Below are positions 37,173-46,995 of a stretch of DNA of 64,000 bases, in pieces. Position numbers and translations under genes: made by a program. Source of the stretch: JAKAGZ01 sp963783855. Its GTDB lineage: Bacteria; Bacteroidota; Ignavibacteria; Ignavibacteriales; Ignavibacteriaceae. The first letter of the stretch is position 1. Each line of letters opens with the position of its first letter. Below the pieces are notes generated by a model. It was given only the letters and a program-made list of their open reading frames with translations, was not told where the DNA came from and searched no databases. The stretch spans positions 131,828-195,827 of the forward strand of contig CAWAPE010000007.1 in NCBI GenBank assembly GCA_963783855.1. Reading direction: 5' to 3'.

Positions 37173-38390
37173 ATGAAAGAGAAAGTAAAATCAGACTTTG
37201 AAACAAAATGCGTCCATTCCGGAATTGAAGAAAATGAATTTGGTGCTGTAGTACCTCCAATTTATCAGACATCAACATTTAAATTTGAATCTGCCCAACA
37301 TGGTGCATCGCTTTTTGCCGGTGAGCAAAAAGGATACATCTACACCAGGATGGCTAATCCAACAGTAGAAGCTATGGAAAACGGCATAGCAGAACTTGAA
37401 GGAGGATACAAAGCCCTCGGTTGTGGTAGCGGGATGGCTGCAGTTCATACAGTATTTGCAAGTCTGACAGGTGCAGGCGATCATATCTTATGTTCAGCGG
37501 CAGTTTACGGACCAACCACAACCTTACTTAATACAGTTATGAAAAAGTTCGGTGTTGAATCAACATTTGTTGACACAACTGATGCTGAAGCAGTTAAAAA
37601 AGCAATCAAACCAAATACAAAAGTTCTTTATGTTGAAACTCCCGGCAATCCGACTCTTGCCATAAGTGATTTAAAAGCTATGGCGGAAATTGCTCATGCC
37701 AATAATGCTAAGCTTGTTGTTGATAATACTTTTATGAGTCCTGCCTTACAAAGGCCAATCGAGTTTGGTGCAGATGTTGTCTTGCACAGTCTTACTAAAT
37801 TTTTAAACGGCCATGCGGATGTTATAGGTGGAATAGTTGTTGTTAAAGATGATGAAACTTATAAATCTTTCCGTAAAATTTTAAATCAAATTGGCGGAGT
37901 GATTGATCCGTTCAATTCATTTCTTGTGCACAGGGGCATTAAAACTCTTTCTATTAGAATGAAAAAGCACTGCGAAAGCGCTATGGTTATAGCTGAATAT
38001 CTGGAAAAACATCCGCTGGTTAAAAGCGTAAGTTTTCCCGGATTAAAAAGCCATCCGCAATATGAAGTAGGGCAAAAGCAGCACGACGGCCCGGGTGGAA
38101 TGATTACTTTTGAATTAGAAGGTGGTTTTGAAGCCGGACAAATACTGATGAATTCAGTGAAACTTTGCCAGCTTGCTGTAAGCCTGGGTGGTGTTGAAAG
38201 TTTAATACAGCACCCGGCCAGTATGACACATTTTTCAATGGGTAAAGAAGGAAGAGAAGCCGGTGGAATTACAGAAGGTCTTGTTAGGTTTTCTGTTGGC
38301 ATTGAGAATGTAAATGATATAATTTCCGATCTAGAACAGGGTCTGGAAAAGGTTAAAGAAGGAACTATGACACTGGCTGAAAAAGAGTAG
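37173..38390 (+). CDS. Trans-sulfuration PLP enzyme (methionine gamma-lyase / cystathionine lyase-like)
   Basis: A 405-residue Cys/Met-metabolism PLP enzyme with YTRMANPTV (cofactor phosphate), GCGSGMAA, YVETPGNPT, VVDNTFMSP (D184) and HSLTKFLNGH, where K209 is the Schiff-base lysine. Overall it most resembles methionine gamma-lyase, but the Cys typical of that enzyme after the active-site Tyr is Pro here (YGPTTT). Cystathionine gamma-lyase or gamma-synthase activity is therefore possible too. A strong terminator follows. Confidence 0.85.
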   Translation: MKEKVKSDFETKCVHSGIEENEFGAVVPPIYQTSTFKFESAQHGASLFAGEQKGYIYTRMANPTVEAMENGIAELEGGYKALGCGSGMAAVHTVFASLTGAGDHILCSAAVYGPTTTLLNTVMKKFGVESTFVDTTDAEAVKKAIKPNTKVLYVETPGNPTLAISDLKAMAEIAHANNAKLVVDNTFMSPALQRPIEFGADVVLHSLTKFLNGHADVIGGIVVVKDDETYKSFRKILNQIGGVIDPFNSFLVHRGIKTLSIRMKKHCESAMVIAEYLEKHPLVKSVSFPGLKSHPQYEVGQKQHDGPGGMITFELEGGFEAGQILMNSVKLCQLAVSLGGVESLIQHPASMTHFSMGKEGREAGGITEGLVRFSVGIENVNDIISDLEQGLEKVKEGTMTLAEKE

Positions 38391-38422
38391 CGGAAAGATG
38401 AAATAAATATGGAATATTCACA

Positions 38423-38446
38423 GGGAAGCTAAAGCTTCCCTTTTTT
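38423..38446 (+). terminator. Intrinsic terminator of the trans-sulfuration gene
   Basis: GGGAAGC (38423-38429), loop TAAA, GCTTCCC (38434-38440), then six T. It lies 33 nt past the stop codon. Confidence 0.92.
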
Positions 38447-38580
38447 ATTTTCTCAAATCACGTTTTTTCCTTATTTTACCGGTAATAATCGGGCATTCAC
38501 CGATTTTTTCTTTAGTCTGTATAAATTGATTTATATGTTTATTCCGGGTAGAAAATAAGTCTATTCAAAGGAGAGTTTTT

Positions 38581-39342
38581 ATGGAAGAGATCAAACAGGA
38601 AAATCATCGTCGGAATTATGATTCCAGAAGTGTTGTCGGGTTGATACTCGTAGTGTTAGGTAGCCTTTTCCTGCTTGACAGTATGAATGTAATTGACTTC
38701 AATGTTGCCAGAATCATTTTTTCATTTCCGGCAATATTAATGATTATTGGTGTAATTCTGATTCTGAATACAAACCGCAGACTTCCCGGAGCAATTCTGT
38801 TGGTTCTTGGGATATTTTTTATGATACCAAGAATATTCCCATGGGTTTATTATGATAGTCACATAATCTTCCCGATACTTTTAATTGCTTTTGGTATTTA
38901 TATAATCCTGAGGAAAAGAACCCGCAGCAATTTGGAAGGAGAACAAAAACATAATCCGAATGCAGACGAAGCGCACTTTAAAGATTACAATGAAATTAAT
39001 GCTGATACTGTTAATGATGTAGCAATTTTTGGTGGCGGCCATAAAATAATAGTTACAGATAATTTTAAAGGCGGAAATATTACATCAATTTTTGGCGGAT
39101 CAGAAATTGATTTACGAGAAAGTAAACTAGCCCCCGGAACAAACGTGATTGATATCGTTGCTGTATTCGGCGGATCTAATATTATCGTTCCAACTGATTG
39201 GAAAATATCTATAGACGTGCTACCAATATTCGGAGGTTTTTCTAATAAGGTAAGAAGAGATCCTGATTCTGTAATAGATACAGAAAGAACACTGCTGATA
39301 AAAGGATTTGTGCTATTCGGCGGCGGGGAGGTTAAATCATAG
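38581..39342 (+). CDS. LiaF-like membrane protein (DUF5668 plus LiaF C-terminal domain)
   Basis: A 253-residue protein. Residues 18-115 hold four short hydrophobic segments with VGLILVVLGSLFLLDSMNVI, typical of DUF5668 / LiaF N-terminal regions. Residues 130-253 hold repeated beta strands with the LiaF-type pattern F-G-G (VAIFGGGHKI, SIFGGSEID, AVFGGSNI, PIFGGFSNK). LiaF proteins restrain cell-envelope stress kinases. It is followed by a LytS-type kinase and a LytTR regulator on the same strand, so it most likely sets the input of that pair. Confidence 0.85.
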   Translation: MEEIKQENHRRNYDSRSVVGLILVVLGSLFLLDSMNVIDFNVARIIFSFPAILMIIGVILILNTNRRLPGAILLVLGIFFMIPRIFPWVYYDSHIIFPILLIAFGIYIILRKRTRSNLEGEQKHNPNADEAHFKDYNEINADTVNDVAIFGGGHKIIVTDNFKGGNITSIFGGSEIDLRESKLAPGTNVIDIVAVFGGSNIIVPTDWKISIDVLPIFGGFSNKVRRDPDSVIDTERTLLIKGFVLFGGGEVKS

Positions 39343-39367
39343 AATAAATATGATTTAAGGCAATGAA

Positions 39368-40414
39368 ATGAATGAAAATCCGATACTTGCTTCGTCTAAA
39401 AGTCTGAATCTTTATTTATTGTTCTGGCTGCTGGTTGCAATCACTTATTTTTGTCTTTTATACTTTGGACTTAACGGGGATGCAATATTATCAATTACCG
39501 ACAGCCTGGTATTTAATATTCTTTTAAGCGGACTGGGCCTTGCATTCTGGTACCCTGTCCGCTTTATGTCTCTTGAAGCAAGCCTTACTAAAATTGTTTT
39601 TAATCATCTTGCCGCAGCAGTACTTGCAACAACCGTATGGCTTGGAATTGGTTTTGCATTTATATCCTATATTGTAAATCTTGGACCAGCTTACACATCT
39701 TTTTTCCAGAGTACACTTGTCTGGAGATTTCTTCTCGGGATACTTTTTAATCTTTTAATTACTTCGTTCTATTATATAATTATATATTATTCAAATTTTC
39801 AAGAAAGAGCTGTTAGAGAAACTGAATTAAAAAATCTTGTAACTGAGGCAGAATTAAAAAATCTAAAATTCCAGATAAACCCTCACTTCATTTTTAACAG
39901 CTTAAACTCAATGAGCGCACTTACGGCAATTGATCCTGATAAAGCGAAAAGCATGATTCTAAAACTTGCCGATTTTCTACGCTACACACTGGCAAATAAT
40001 GAAAAACAGAAAAATAAACTGAGTGAAGAACTCAAAAATATAAAGCTCTACCTGGAGATAGAAAAAGTAAGATTTGAAGATAAATTTGAATTTGTTGATG
40101 AAGTTTTACCTGAATGTGCTGCCATGGAAGTTCCGAATATGATTTTGCAACCCCTGTTTGAAAACGCGATTAAGCACGCAGTTTATGAAACACTCAGCAC
40201 AGTTATTCTGACTTTAAAATGCAACAGAGATGACAACTATCTTGTACTTTCGTTAACCAATAATTTTGAAGAAGAATCGAAAGGGAAAAAAGGTGCTGGT
40301 ATCGGGCTAAAAAACATTGCAAACAGACTGGAGCTTATTTACGGACAGAAAGATTTAATGAAAATAGAAAAAGACGATAGTATTTTCAGAGTAACTTTGT
40401 ACATTCCTTTGTAA
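39368..40414 (+). CDS. LytS/YehU-type sensor histidine kinase
   Basis: A 348-residue membrane kinase. About four hydrophobic segments lie between residues 12 and 140 and no periplasmic sensor domain is seen. The His_kinase domain has FQINPHFIFNSLNS with phospho-acceptor H173, and the ATPase part follows (LQPLFENAIKHAV, GAGIGLKNIANRL). The partner response regulator starts 16 nt downstream and a LiaF-like gene lies 25 nt upstream, so this is a three-gene envelope-sensing operon. Confidence 0.92.
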   Translation: MNENPILASSKSLNLYLLFWLLVAITYFCLLYFGLNGDAILSITDSLVFNILLSGLGLAFWYPVRFMSLEASLTKIVFNHLAAAVLATTVWLGIGFAFISYIVNLGPAYTSFFQSTLVWRFLLGILFNLLITSFYYIIIYYSNFQERAVRETELKNLVTEAELKNLKFQINPHFIFNSLNSMSALTAIDPDKAKSMILKLADFLRYTLANNEKQKNKLSEELKNIKLYLEIEKVRFEDKFEFVDEVLPECAAMEVPNMILQPLFENAIKHAVYETLSTVILTLKCNRDDNYLVLSLTNNFEEESKGKKGAGIGLKNIANRLELIYGQKDLMKIEKDDSIFRVTLYIPL

Positions 40415-40430
40415 ATTACGGTAAAGAAAA

Positions 40431-41189
40431 ATGTCAGCGATGAAAGATAAAATAAGAGTAATAATAATTGATGATGAAAGCCTTGCGAGATCAATTACAA
40501 GAAAGTATTTATCGGATAGGACTGAATTTGAAATCATTGCAGAATGCTCCAATGGTTTGGATGCAATAAAAAAAATAAATGAAGAAAAGCCCGACATTGT
40601 TTTTCTTGATATCCAGATGCCTAAAATGACCGGCTTTGAGATGCTTGAACTTCTTGAAGACCCGCCAATAATTATTTTCACAACCGCTTACGATCATTAT
40701 GCAATTAAAGCCTTTGAGGTAAATGCTGTAGATTATCTCTTAAAGCCATTCAGCGAAGACAGGTTTAATGAGGCGCTGGAAAAGACTATTGTTCATCTAA
40801 AAGAAAAAACCAGCCAGTCCGAAATAATAAAAAACCTGATTGAAAAAAATGATGAAAACGTAGAATTTATCGAGCGGGTAATTTATAAGGACGGACAGAA
40901 GATTAATATTGTTCCTACTGAAAAAATACGCTGGCTTGAAGCACAGGATGATTATGTAATGGTACACACGGAGAATAATAAGTTTTTGAAGCTCAAAACT
41001 ATGAAGTATTTTGAAAGACATCTGGATCCGTCATATTTTGTGAGAATTCATCGCTCGTATATAATCAGCATTGATTCTATAAAACACCTGGAGCAGTCCG
41101 AAAAAGATTCATACAAAATAATCCTGAAAAACAATCAGCAGCTCCCCGTAAGTAAAACCGGACTTTCAAAACTGAAGAATATTCTCTGA
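40431..41189 (+). CDS. LytTR-family response regulator
   Basis: A 252-residue regulator. The receiver domain (IIDDESLAR, phospho-acceptor D60 in VFLDIQMPKMTG, TTAYDHYAIKAFE) is followed by a LytTR DNA-binding domain (about 150-252; IRWLEAQDDYVMVHT, VRIHRSYIISIDSI). It is the partner of the kinase just upstream. LytTR regulators bind direct repeats near promoters. A second in-frame ATG at 40440 is a possible alternative start. Confidence 0.93.
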   Translation: MSAMKDKIRVIIIDDESLARSITRKYLSDRTEFEIIAECSNGLDAIKKINEEKPDIVFLDIQMPKMTGFEMLELLEDPPIIIFTTAYDHYAIKAFEVNAVDYLLKPFSEDRFNEALEKTIVHLKEKTSQSEIIKNLIEKNDENVEFIERVIYKDGQKINIVPTEKIRWLEAQDDYVMVHTENNKFLKLKTMKYFERHLDPSYFVRIHRSYIISIDSIKHLEQSEKDSYKIILKNNQQLPVSKTGLSKLKNIL

Positions 41190-41362
41190 GAATATTCCCC
41201 CAAAAAATTATTATCAAAATAGCATTTTATTCAAATTTGTCTGCACTACATTAATTTAATGGTGTTGCACTCTTTGAAGCGTCATGTTATATTCTTTTGC
41301 CTATAATATTCATCTCACGCGCGAATAGCATATTTAGAAATCACAACAAAAAGGAGTGTACT

Positions 41363-41938
41363 ATGAAAAAAATTTATCATGTATTCTTTACCATGTTGCT
41401 GTGTTTTTTCCTGGCCCAGGCAGTTTCTTCCCAGAATATGACGGGGGAAATGTCCGGTGGTTCACCATCACTTGTAAAACTAACCGCAGGTGATTTGCAG
41501 GGTACTTCTGGTAAGATTATTAGCCTGGCAGATGCAATGCCGGCTGAAGATTATAACTGGCGGCCAATGGAAGGGGTAAGATCGGTTAGTGAAGTTTACG
41601 TGCATATAGCATTGACCAATTATTTTATCCTGTCTTATTGTGGTGTGAAAATGCCGGATAATCTGAAACCAGGCTCTGAAAACACGGATCTTGAAAAAAC
41701 AATTACAGGTAAAAAAGAGGTAATGGAATTATTGAAAAAATCTTTTGATGCCACACAAAAATTCCTGGACAACTACGATGGTGCTGACTTAAATACTAAG
41801 GTTGAACTACCATTTGGGAAATTTACAAAGGGACAATTGTTAATGATTCTTACAGGTCATGCGCATGAGCATCTTGGACAATCAATAGCTTATGCGAGGA
41901 TGAATAAAATTGTACCGCCATGGTCAGGTAAGCAATAG
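41363..41938 (+). CDS. Exported DinB-family protein
   Basis: I chose ATG 41363 because AAGGAG lies upstream and the product then starts with a signal peptide (KIYHVFFTMLLCFFLAQAVSS). A longer reading from 41297 lacks these. The 191-residue protein is a DinB four-helix bundle: DYNWRPMEGVRSVSEVYVHIA near residue 60 and LTGHAHEHLGQSIAYAR near 165, whose histidines match the metal site. DinB proteins include thiol-dependent transferases, but the activity here is unknown. Confidence 0.83.
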   Translation: MKKIYHVFFTMLLCFFLAQAVSSQNMTGEMSGGSPSLVKLTAGDLQGTSGKIISLADAMPAEDYNWRPMEGVRSVSEVYVHIALTNYFILSYCGVKMPDNLKPGSENTDLEKTITGKKEVMELLKKSFDATQKFLDNYDGADLNTKVELPFGKFTKGQLLMILTGHAHEHLGQSIAYARMNKIVPPWSGKQ

Positions 41939-41946
41939 AATTAAAA

Positions 41947-41972
41947 AAAGTCCCGGATAAAACCGGGACTTT
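41947..41972. terminator. Terminator between convergent genes
   Basis: AAAGTCCCGG (41947-41956), loop ATAAAA, CCGGGACTTT (41963-41972), a 10-bp perfect stem. On the minus strand it is followed by a seven-T run, so it is a good terminator for the BNR gene ending at 42023. It also lies just after the DinB gene on the plus strand. Confidence 0.88.
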
Positions 41973-42022
41973 AACATTTGGTTTAAATAACTGATTATTT
42001 CAATTCAATGGGCTTGTATTTT

Positions 42023-45000
42023 TTAAAGATTCGTAAAACCTGTCTCTTTAACCGTTTTTTCAAATTCCGCAATGTCGGTCCGGTAAAGTTTATCCATATC
42101 TGATAAAATACTCTCTTCCAGTTTTTTGACCTTTTCATATTTTACCAAAGCGTTCTGATAAGGCGCATCCAGCGGGTAAAAATTCAGGTAACCCGCCATA
42201 CCCATTTCTGAAGTAAGAATGCCGGTTTCATCGGGTATTCCAACCGATGTTGAATCTGGTGTTATTCTGTTCGCAAGTTTTGTCAGTTTCTTCTCAAGTT
42301 CATCGGCTTTTTTCTTTAATTCTTTAGCTTTTGTTGTATCGAGGTTTGCAGCAAATTCTTTTACAGTTTCAATGGCTTTATAAGTTTTTTTAATTTGGTT
42401 AAAAGCTTTGGCGGCAGTTTCAGAAATTCGGCCAACCTTCTTATTGAAATCATAGTGGGCTTTTAACTTATCAAATCCTGCATTAAATCTCGGATCACTT
42501 TTTACGTTGAAATTTCCTGACATTTCCTGTTCACCGGCTTTAATTTTCACAATATATTTTCCCGGCAGTACCAGTTGTCCCGGTCTGTCGTTTCCTTCTT
42601 TATTTACCGCGCGTGGCCTGTCAGGAGCTTTTTCCCTTAAATCCCACGCAACACGATTGACACCGTTGTGAAACGTTCCTTTGAAAGTTCTTATTAAAGT
42701 TGAATCTTCATTGAATATTTTAATTGTTGCTTTTTTCTCCTTTTCTGTTCCCTCAAGAGAAGTAATGCTGTCGGGTACACTTAAATAGTAAGTAAAGTAA
42801 GCGCCGTACATTCTGTTCTTACCGCTAAACTGATCACTGCTTGTAAACCATTCTCCACCGACGGTAGCACGGATAAATTCAGTTGCATCGTTTATATGGA
42901 ATAAATGAGATTTACTTTTTAATATTTTTTCATTCAGTTCTCTCAGGGGAGTAATATCATCGAGTATATAAACAGCTCTGCCATAAGTCCCAATTACAAG
43001 ATCACTTTCACGCTTCTGAATTGTCATTGCTTCCATTGGTGCTGTAGGTAATCCGTGTGTCCATTTTGTCCAGTGTTTACCTGCATCTATGCTGAAGTAC
43101 AGATTAAATTCTGTACCAAGGAACAGGAGATTTTCATCAACAGGATCCTCTTCAATTGTAAGTGCATATCCATCTAAGTTTTTTGTTACCAAACTTTGCC
43201 AGCTTTCTCCGTAATTATGGGTCACAAAAACATAAGGTGTCCAGTCGTGTCTTCTGTGATTTTCAAAAACTACGTAAGCGGTAGCAGCATCAAATTTGGA
43301 AGCTTTCACACGGGGGATCCAGGTTCCGGCAGGAACCATTTTTGAATCGACCAATTCAGTTGATACAAGCGTCCACGTTTTTCCTCCGTTTTTTGTTAAC
43401 TGGAGATTTCCATCATCGGTACCGGCCCAGATTACTCCCGGTTTTACCGGGCTTGGTGAAATAGTTAGAATAGTTGTAAAGTTTTCTGCGCCGGTTGCGT
43501 CTATTGTAAGCCCGCCGCTCTCACCCTGTTTTTGTTTTGTTGTATCGTTTGTAGTCAGGTCCGGACTTATTATTGTCCAGGTTTTTCCCTTGTCCGTACT
43601 TTTATGTATAAACTGGCTTCCGTAATATATAGTTGATGTATTGAACGGATCGATTGCAAAAGCAGTGTTCCAGTTGTATCTGTCCTTTACATCCGATTCT
43701 GTCGGGCGGATCAGTTTGTACAAACCTTCTTTTAGATTGTAATAATAAAAATATCCTTCCTGAGACATCGAGTAACCGGCATCCGGATTTTCCGGATCTG
43801 CCTGGATGTCGAAACCATCTCCGTCTGTCAGAGACTGCCAGTCCGAATTATAAATCCCCCCCGATTTATAACTGGTGGACGGACCCCGCCAGCTTCCATT
43901 ATCCTGCAGACCGCCGTAAACATTATAAGGTATTTCATTATCCACTGAAATATGATAATACTGTGCAAGCGGAAGATTTGCCGCGAACCTCCATGTTTCT
44001 CCTCGGTCGTGACTGATAGCGATTCCACCGTCGTTTCCAGCAATTAGGGTCTCACCGTTAGGCTGAATCCACAATGCGTGGTTATCAACATGAATGTTTC
44101 CCTGAATGTTGTGGAAGGATTTTCCCGCGTCAATGGATTCTTCCAGTATAAATTGAATTCTGTAAATAATATTTTCATTTACAGGGTTTACCATAATTCT
44201 GCCAAAGTAAAAAGGCCGCGGGTTGACGTTCCGTTTTGAATTAACCGTCTTCCAGGTATAACCGCCGTCTTCGGATCTTAATAGCGCGCTTTCTTTTGCT
44301 TCCGCCATTGCATAAACAATATTCGGTTTATTTGTGGAAAATGCCAATCCAATTTTGCCGAGTTCGCCATCGGGTAGTCCGTCTTTATGAGTAAGTTTTT
44401 TCCAATTATCACCTCCGTCGACCGTGAGATACAGTCCGCTACCGGGACCACCGGATTTAAAGAACCATGGCCATCTCCTATGCTGCCACATTGAAACAAT
44501 AAGTTTATTCGGGTTTGAGGGATCCATTATCATGTCGCCAACACCGGTTTTCTCATCAACATATAAAATCTTTTTCCACGTTTTTCCCCCATCAGTGGTT
44601 TTATAAAGGCCTCTGTCCTTTGTATATCCCCAGTTTGTTCCAAGGGCTCCAACATATGCTATGTCCGGATTTGTGGGATCGAGTTGAATGCTTGAGATTG
44701 TCTCTGTTTTATCCAGTCCCAGGAATTCCCACGTTTTTCCGCCATCCAAAGATTTATAAACGCCTCTTCCAACACCTGCACTATTCCTGATGTTTGATTC
44801 TCCTGTACCGGCCCAGACTATATTCGGGTTTGCCTGGTAAATTGCGATGGCTCCAATTGATGATACCGGCTCTTTGTCAAAAATCGGTTTCCAATCCGTG
44901 CCCCCGTTTACTGATTTCCATATGCCTCCTGTCGCTGAACCAACATAAATTATATTCGGATTTTTGTTAACCGCGTCAATCGCCGCTATTCGTCCGCTCA

Positions 45001-45130
45001 TACCAGCAGGGCCAATATTGCGGGCTTTAATTCCCCTGAACAGGGAAGTATCAACCTGCTGCGCGTTTGCTACTACGAAGAATATCATGGCTAAAATAAA
45101 TGGCAACAGAAGAGGGGTTCTTCTTTTCAT
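42023..45130 (-). CDS. BNR/sortilin-like (VPS10-type) secreted beta-propeller protein, intact
   Basis: A 1035-residue secreted protein with a signal peptide (LLLPFILAMIFFVVANAQ). Residues about 30-740 hold many Asp-box blades (SxDGGxTW variants such as SVNGGTDWKP, SLDGGKTWEF, TTDGGKTWKK), the pattern of BNR/sortilin propellers. Residues about 770-870 are an immunoglobulin-like beta domain, and 880-1035 a helical C-terminal region with KELKKKADELEKKLTKL. Function is unknown; related proteins are annotated as glycosyl hydrolases without proof. It is the intact paralogue of the decayed gene at 19249-22211. Confidence 0.85.
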   Translation of the reverse strand: MKRRTPLLLPFILAMIFFVVANAQQVDTSLFRGIKARNIGPAGMSGRIAAIDAVNKNPNIIYVGSATGGIWKSVNGGTDWKPIFDKEPVSSIGAIAIYQANPNIVWAGTGESNIRNSAGVGRGVYKSLDGGKTWEFLGLDKTETISSIQLDPTNPDIAYVGALGTNWGYTKDRGLYKTTDGGKTWKKILYVDEKTGVGDMIMDPSNPNKLIVSMWQHRRWPWFFKSGGPGSGLYLTVDGGDNWKKLTHKDGLPDGELGKIGLAFSTNKPNIVYAMAEAKESALLRSEDGGYTWKTVNSKRNVNPRPFYFGRIMVNPVNENIIYRIQFILEESIDAGKSFHNIQGNIHVDNHALWIQPNGETLIAGNDGGIAISHDRGETWRFAANLPLAQYYHISVDNEIPYNVYGGLQDNGSWRGPSTSYKSGGIYNSDWQSLTDGDGFDIQADPENPDAGYSMSQEGYFYYYNLKEGLYKLIRPTESDVKDRYNWNTAFAIDPFNTSTIYYGSQFIHKSTDKGKTWTIISPDLTTNDTTKQKQGESGGLTIDATGAENFTTILTISPSPVKPGVIWAGTDDGNLQLTKNGGKTWTLVSTELVDSKMVPAGTWIPRVKASKFDAATAYVVFENHRRHDWTPYVFVTHNYGESWQSLVTKNLDGYALTIEEDPVDENLLFLGTEFNLYFSIDAGKHWTKWTHGLPTAPMEAMTIQKRESDLVIGTYGRAVYILDDITPLRELNEKILKSKSHLFHINDATEFIRATVGGEWFTSSDQFSGKNRMYGAYFTYYLSVPDSITSLEGTEKEKKATIKIFNEDSTLIRTFKGTFHNGVNRVAWDLREKAPDRPRAVNKEGNDRPGQLVLPGKYIVKIKAGEQEMSGNFNVKSDPRFNAGFDKLKAHYDFNKKVGRISETAAKAFNQIKKTYKAIETVKEFAANLDTTKAKELKKKADELEKKLTKLANRITPDSTSVGIPDETGILTSEMGMAGYLNFYPLDAPYQNALVKYEKVKKLEESILSDMDKLYRTDIAEFEKTVKETGFTNL

Positions 45131-45355
45131 AGAATCTCCTTTCCAGGTATTGGATAAAATATTGAAATCTTGTCTTGAAGTTGAAAGTGGAATTTAAGAA
45201 ATAATTTGTATCATTTACCAGCTTAATTTGATAGAATAATGATTTAATAAATATTCGTAATGAGAAATTCTTAATGCTTTTCTTTTCAGGAAACCTTAAA
45301 TTGACCATTATTTCATTTGAAATTAAATTTAAGAATCATTTAGCCCGGGACGGAA

Positions 45356-46990
45356 ATGAAACTCGACAAAGACCTCCAATCGATACAGGAAGCGCGTGAT
45401 CTTGCAAGGAAAGCAAAGGAAGCGCAGTTAGAATACCAGCACTTTGAACAAAACCAGGTTGATAAAATAGTGAAGGCGATGGCAGAAGCAGGTTACGCCG
45501 AATCGGAGAGACTGGCAAAAATGGCGGTTGAGGAGAGCGGATTCGGGAAGTGGCAGGACAAGGTTATTAAAAACCAGTTCGGTACTAAAAATGTTTATGA
45601 ATCAATTAAAGATCTTAAAACCACTGGCGTTGTAGCAATTGAAGCTGACGGAAAAATTGTGAAAATTGCCGTGCCAATGGGAGTTGTGTGCGCGCTTGTT
45701 CCTTCTACTAACCCAACCTCAACAGCAATGTTTAAAGCGTTGATTTCATTGAAAACAAGAAATAGTATTGTTGTGAGTCCACATCCGCGCACTGCTAATT
45801 GCACAGCGGAAGCGATGCGGATTTTATCAGAAGCCGCTGAAAATGCCGGAGCTCCCAAAGGGTTAATCCAATGTCTCAGCAATCCTACGATTGAAGGCAC
45901 GGATGCATTGATGGGAGATAAAAACATCGCCGTCATTCTCGCCACAGGAAGCAACCCGATGGTTAAAGCAGCTTACAGTTCAGGGACACCGGCGTACGGT
46001 GTTGGTGCCGGCAATGTGCCTGCGTTCATAGAAAAATCAGCCGATTATAAAAAAGCAGTTGCCGATATTATTTACGGAACTACTTTCGATAATGGAACAC
46101 TCTGTTCATCAGAGCAGGCAATGATAGTTGACAAAACCTTGTGTGAAAAAGTTATTGAAGAAGCAAAAGCAAAAGGCGCGTATTTTGTAAACGAAGAGGA
46201 AAAGAAAAAATTAGCAAAAGCGATTCAGACAGATTTCAGAATTAATCCGGCAATTGTAGGACAGTCAGCTCCATTCATCGCAAAGTATGCAGGATTTTCC
46301 GTTCCCGAAAATACATCTGTTTTAATTGCTGAGTGTGCGGAAGTCGGGAAAAGCGATCCGCTTTCAATGGAAAAATTATCTCCCATTCTTGCTTTTTATA
46401 CAGTTGATGGCTGGCTTGAGGGGTGTCACCACTGCATAGATCTCCTGAGATTTGGAGGAATCGGACACACAATGGTAATTCATTCCAACGACCAGGGAAT
46501 AATTATGAAATTTGCCCTTGAAAAACCGGCGTTCAGAATTCTTGTAAATACGGTCTCGTCTATCGGTGCTGTTGGCTACACAACAGCTCTGAATCCTTCG
46601 ATGACTCTCGGACCGGGAACCATTGGAGGCTCGATAATTTCTGAAAATGTAACAGCTAAACATTTAATGAATATTAAAAGTCTCGCCTTTGAAGTAAATC
46701 CGGTTAACAAAGGAAACAGCGTTACTTCATTTAAAGTTGATAAAGTACATCAGCGGCCTTCATCCGAGCCAAGTTCTCTAATGAAGGAAATTGAAGAAAG
46801 ATTAAAAGCCAGGGCAGGAAATTTTCCGCAACGTGATTCATATCTTCCCGTAAAAGGCCCAGATTTTAAACCGGCAGAAAAAAATGTTACTGCTGAAAAA
46901 CAAAGTGTCGCAAAATCTGTTAAGACTTTAGGTACAGGAATGACTGAAGCAGAAGTTAATAAGATTATTAAAGACTTTAAATTACCTTAA
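45356..46990 (+). CDS. CoA-acylating aldehyde dehydrogenase with C-terminal encapsulation-peptide-like helix
   Basis: A 544-residue enzyme of the acylating acetaldehyde/propionaldehyde dehydrogenase group (AdhE N-domain, EutE, PduP). It converts an aldehyde, NAD+ and CoA to acyl-CoA. Motifs are VPMGVVCALVPSTNPTSTAMFK, GVGAGNVPAFIE and the catalytic Cys in DNGTLCSSEQ. After residue about 475 there is a Pro/Lys-rich linker and then a short terminal helix, MTEAEVNKIIKDFKLP. This resembles the encapsulation peptides that target such enzymes into bacterial microcompartments. No shell-protein gene is present in the window. Confidence 0.9.
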   Translation: MKLDKDLQSIQEARDLARKAKEAQLEYQHFEQNQVDKIVKAMAEAGYAESERLAKMAVEESGFGKWQDKVIKNQFGTKNVYESIKDLKTTGVVAIEADGKIVKIAVPMGVVCALVPSTNPTSTAMFKALISLKTRNSIVVSPHPRTANCTAEAMRILSEAAENAGAPKGLIQCLSNPTIEGTDALMGDKNIAVILATGSNPMVKAAYSSGTPAYGVGAGNVPAFIEKSADYKKAVADIIYGTTFDNGTLCSSEQAMIVDKTLCEKVIEEAKAKGAYFVNEEEKKKLAKAIQTDFRINPAIVGQSAPFIAKYAGFSVPENTSVLIAECAEVGKSDPLSMEKLSPILAFYTVDGWLEGCHHCIDLLRFGGIGHTMVIHSNDQGIIMKFALEKPAFRILVNTVSSIGAVGYTTALNPSMTLGPGTIGGSIISENVTAKHLMNIKSLAFEVNPVNKGNSVTSFKVDKVHQRPSSEPSSLMKEIEERLKARAGNFPQRDSYLPVKGPDFKPAEKNVTAEKQSVAKSVKTLGTGMTEAEVNKIIKDFKLP

Positions 46991-46995
46991 ATAAA

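Noticed and set aside
43296..44016. Two plus-strand frames of about 110-120 codons inside the intact BNR gene
   Set aside because: They are shadows of repetitive Asp-box coding sequence, without domain or signals.
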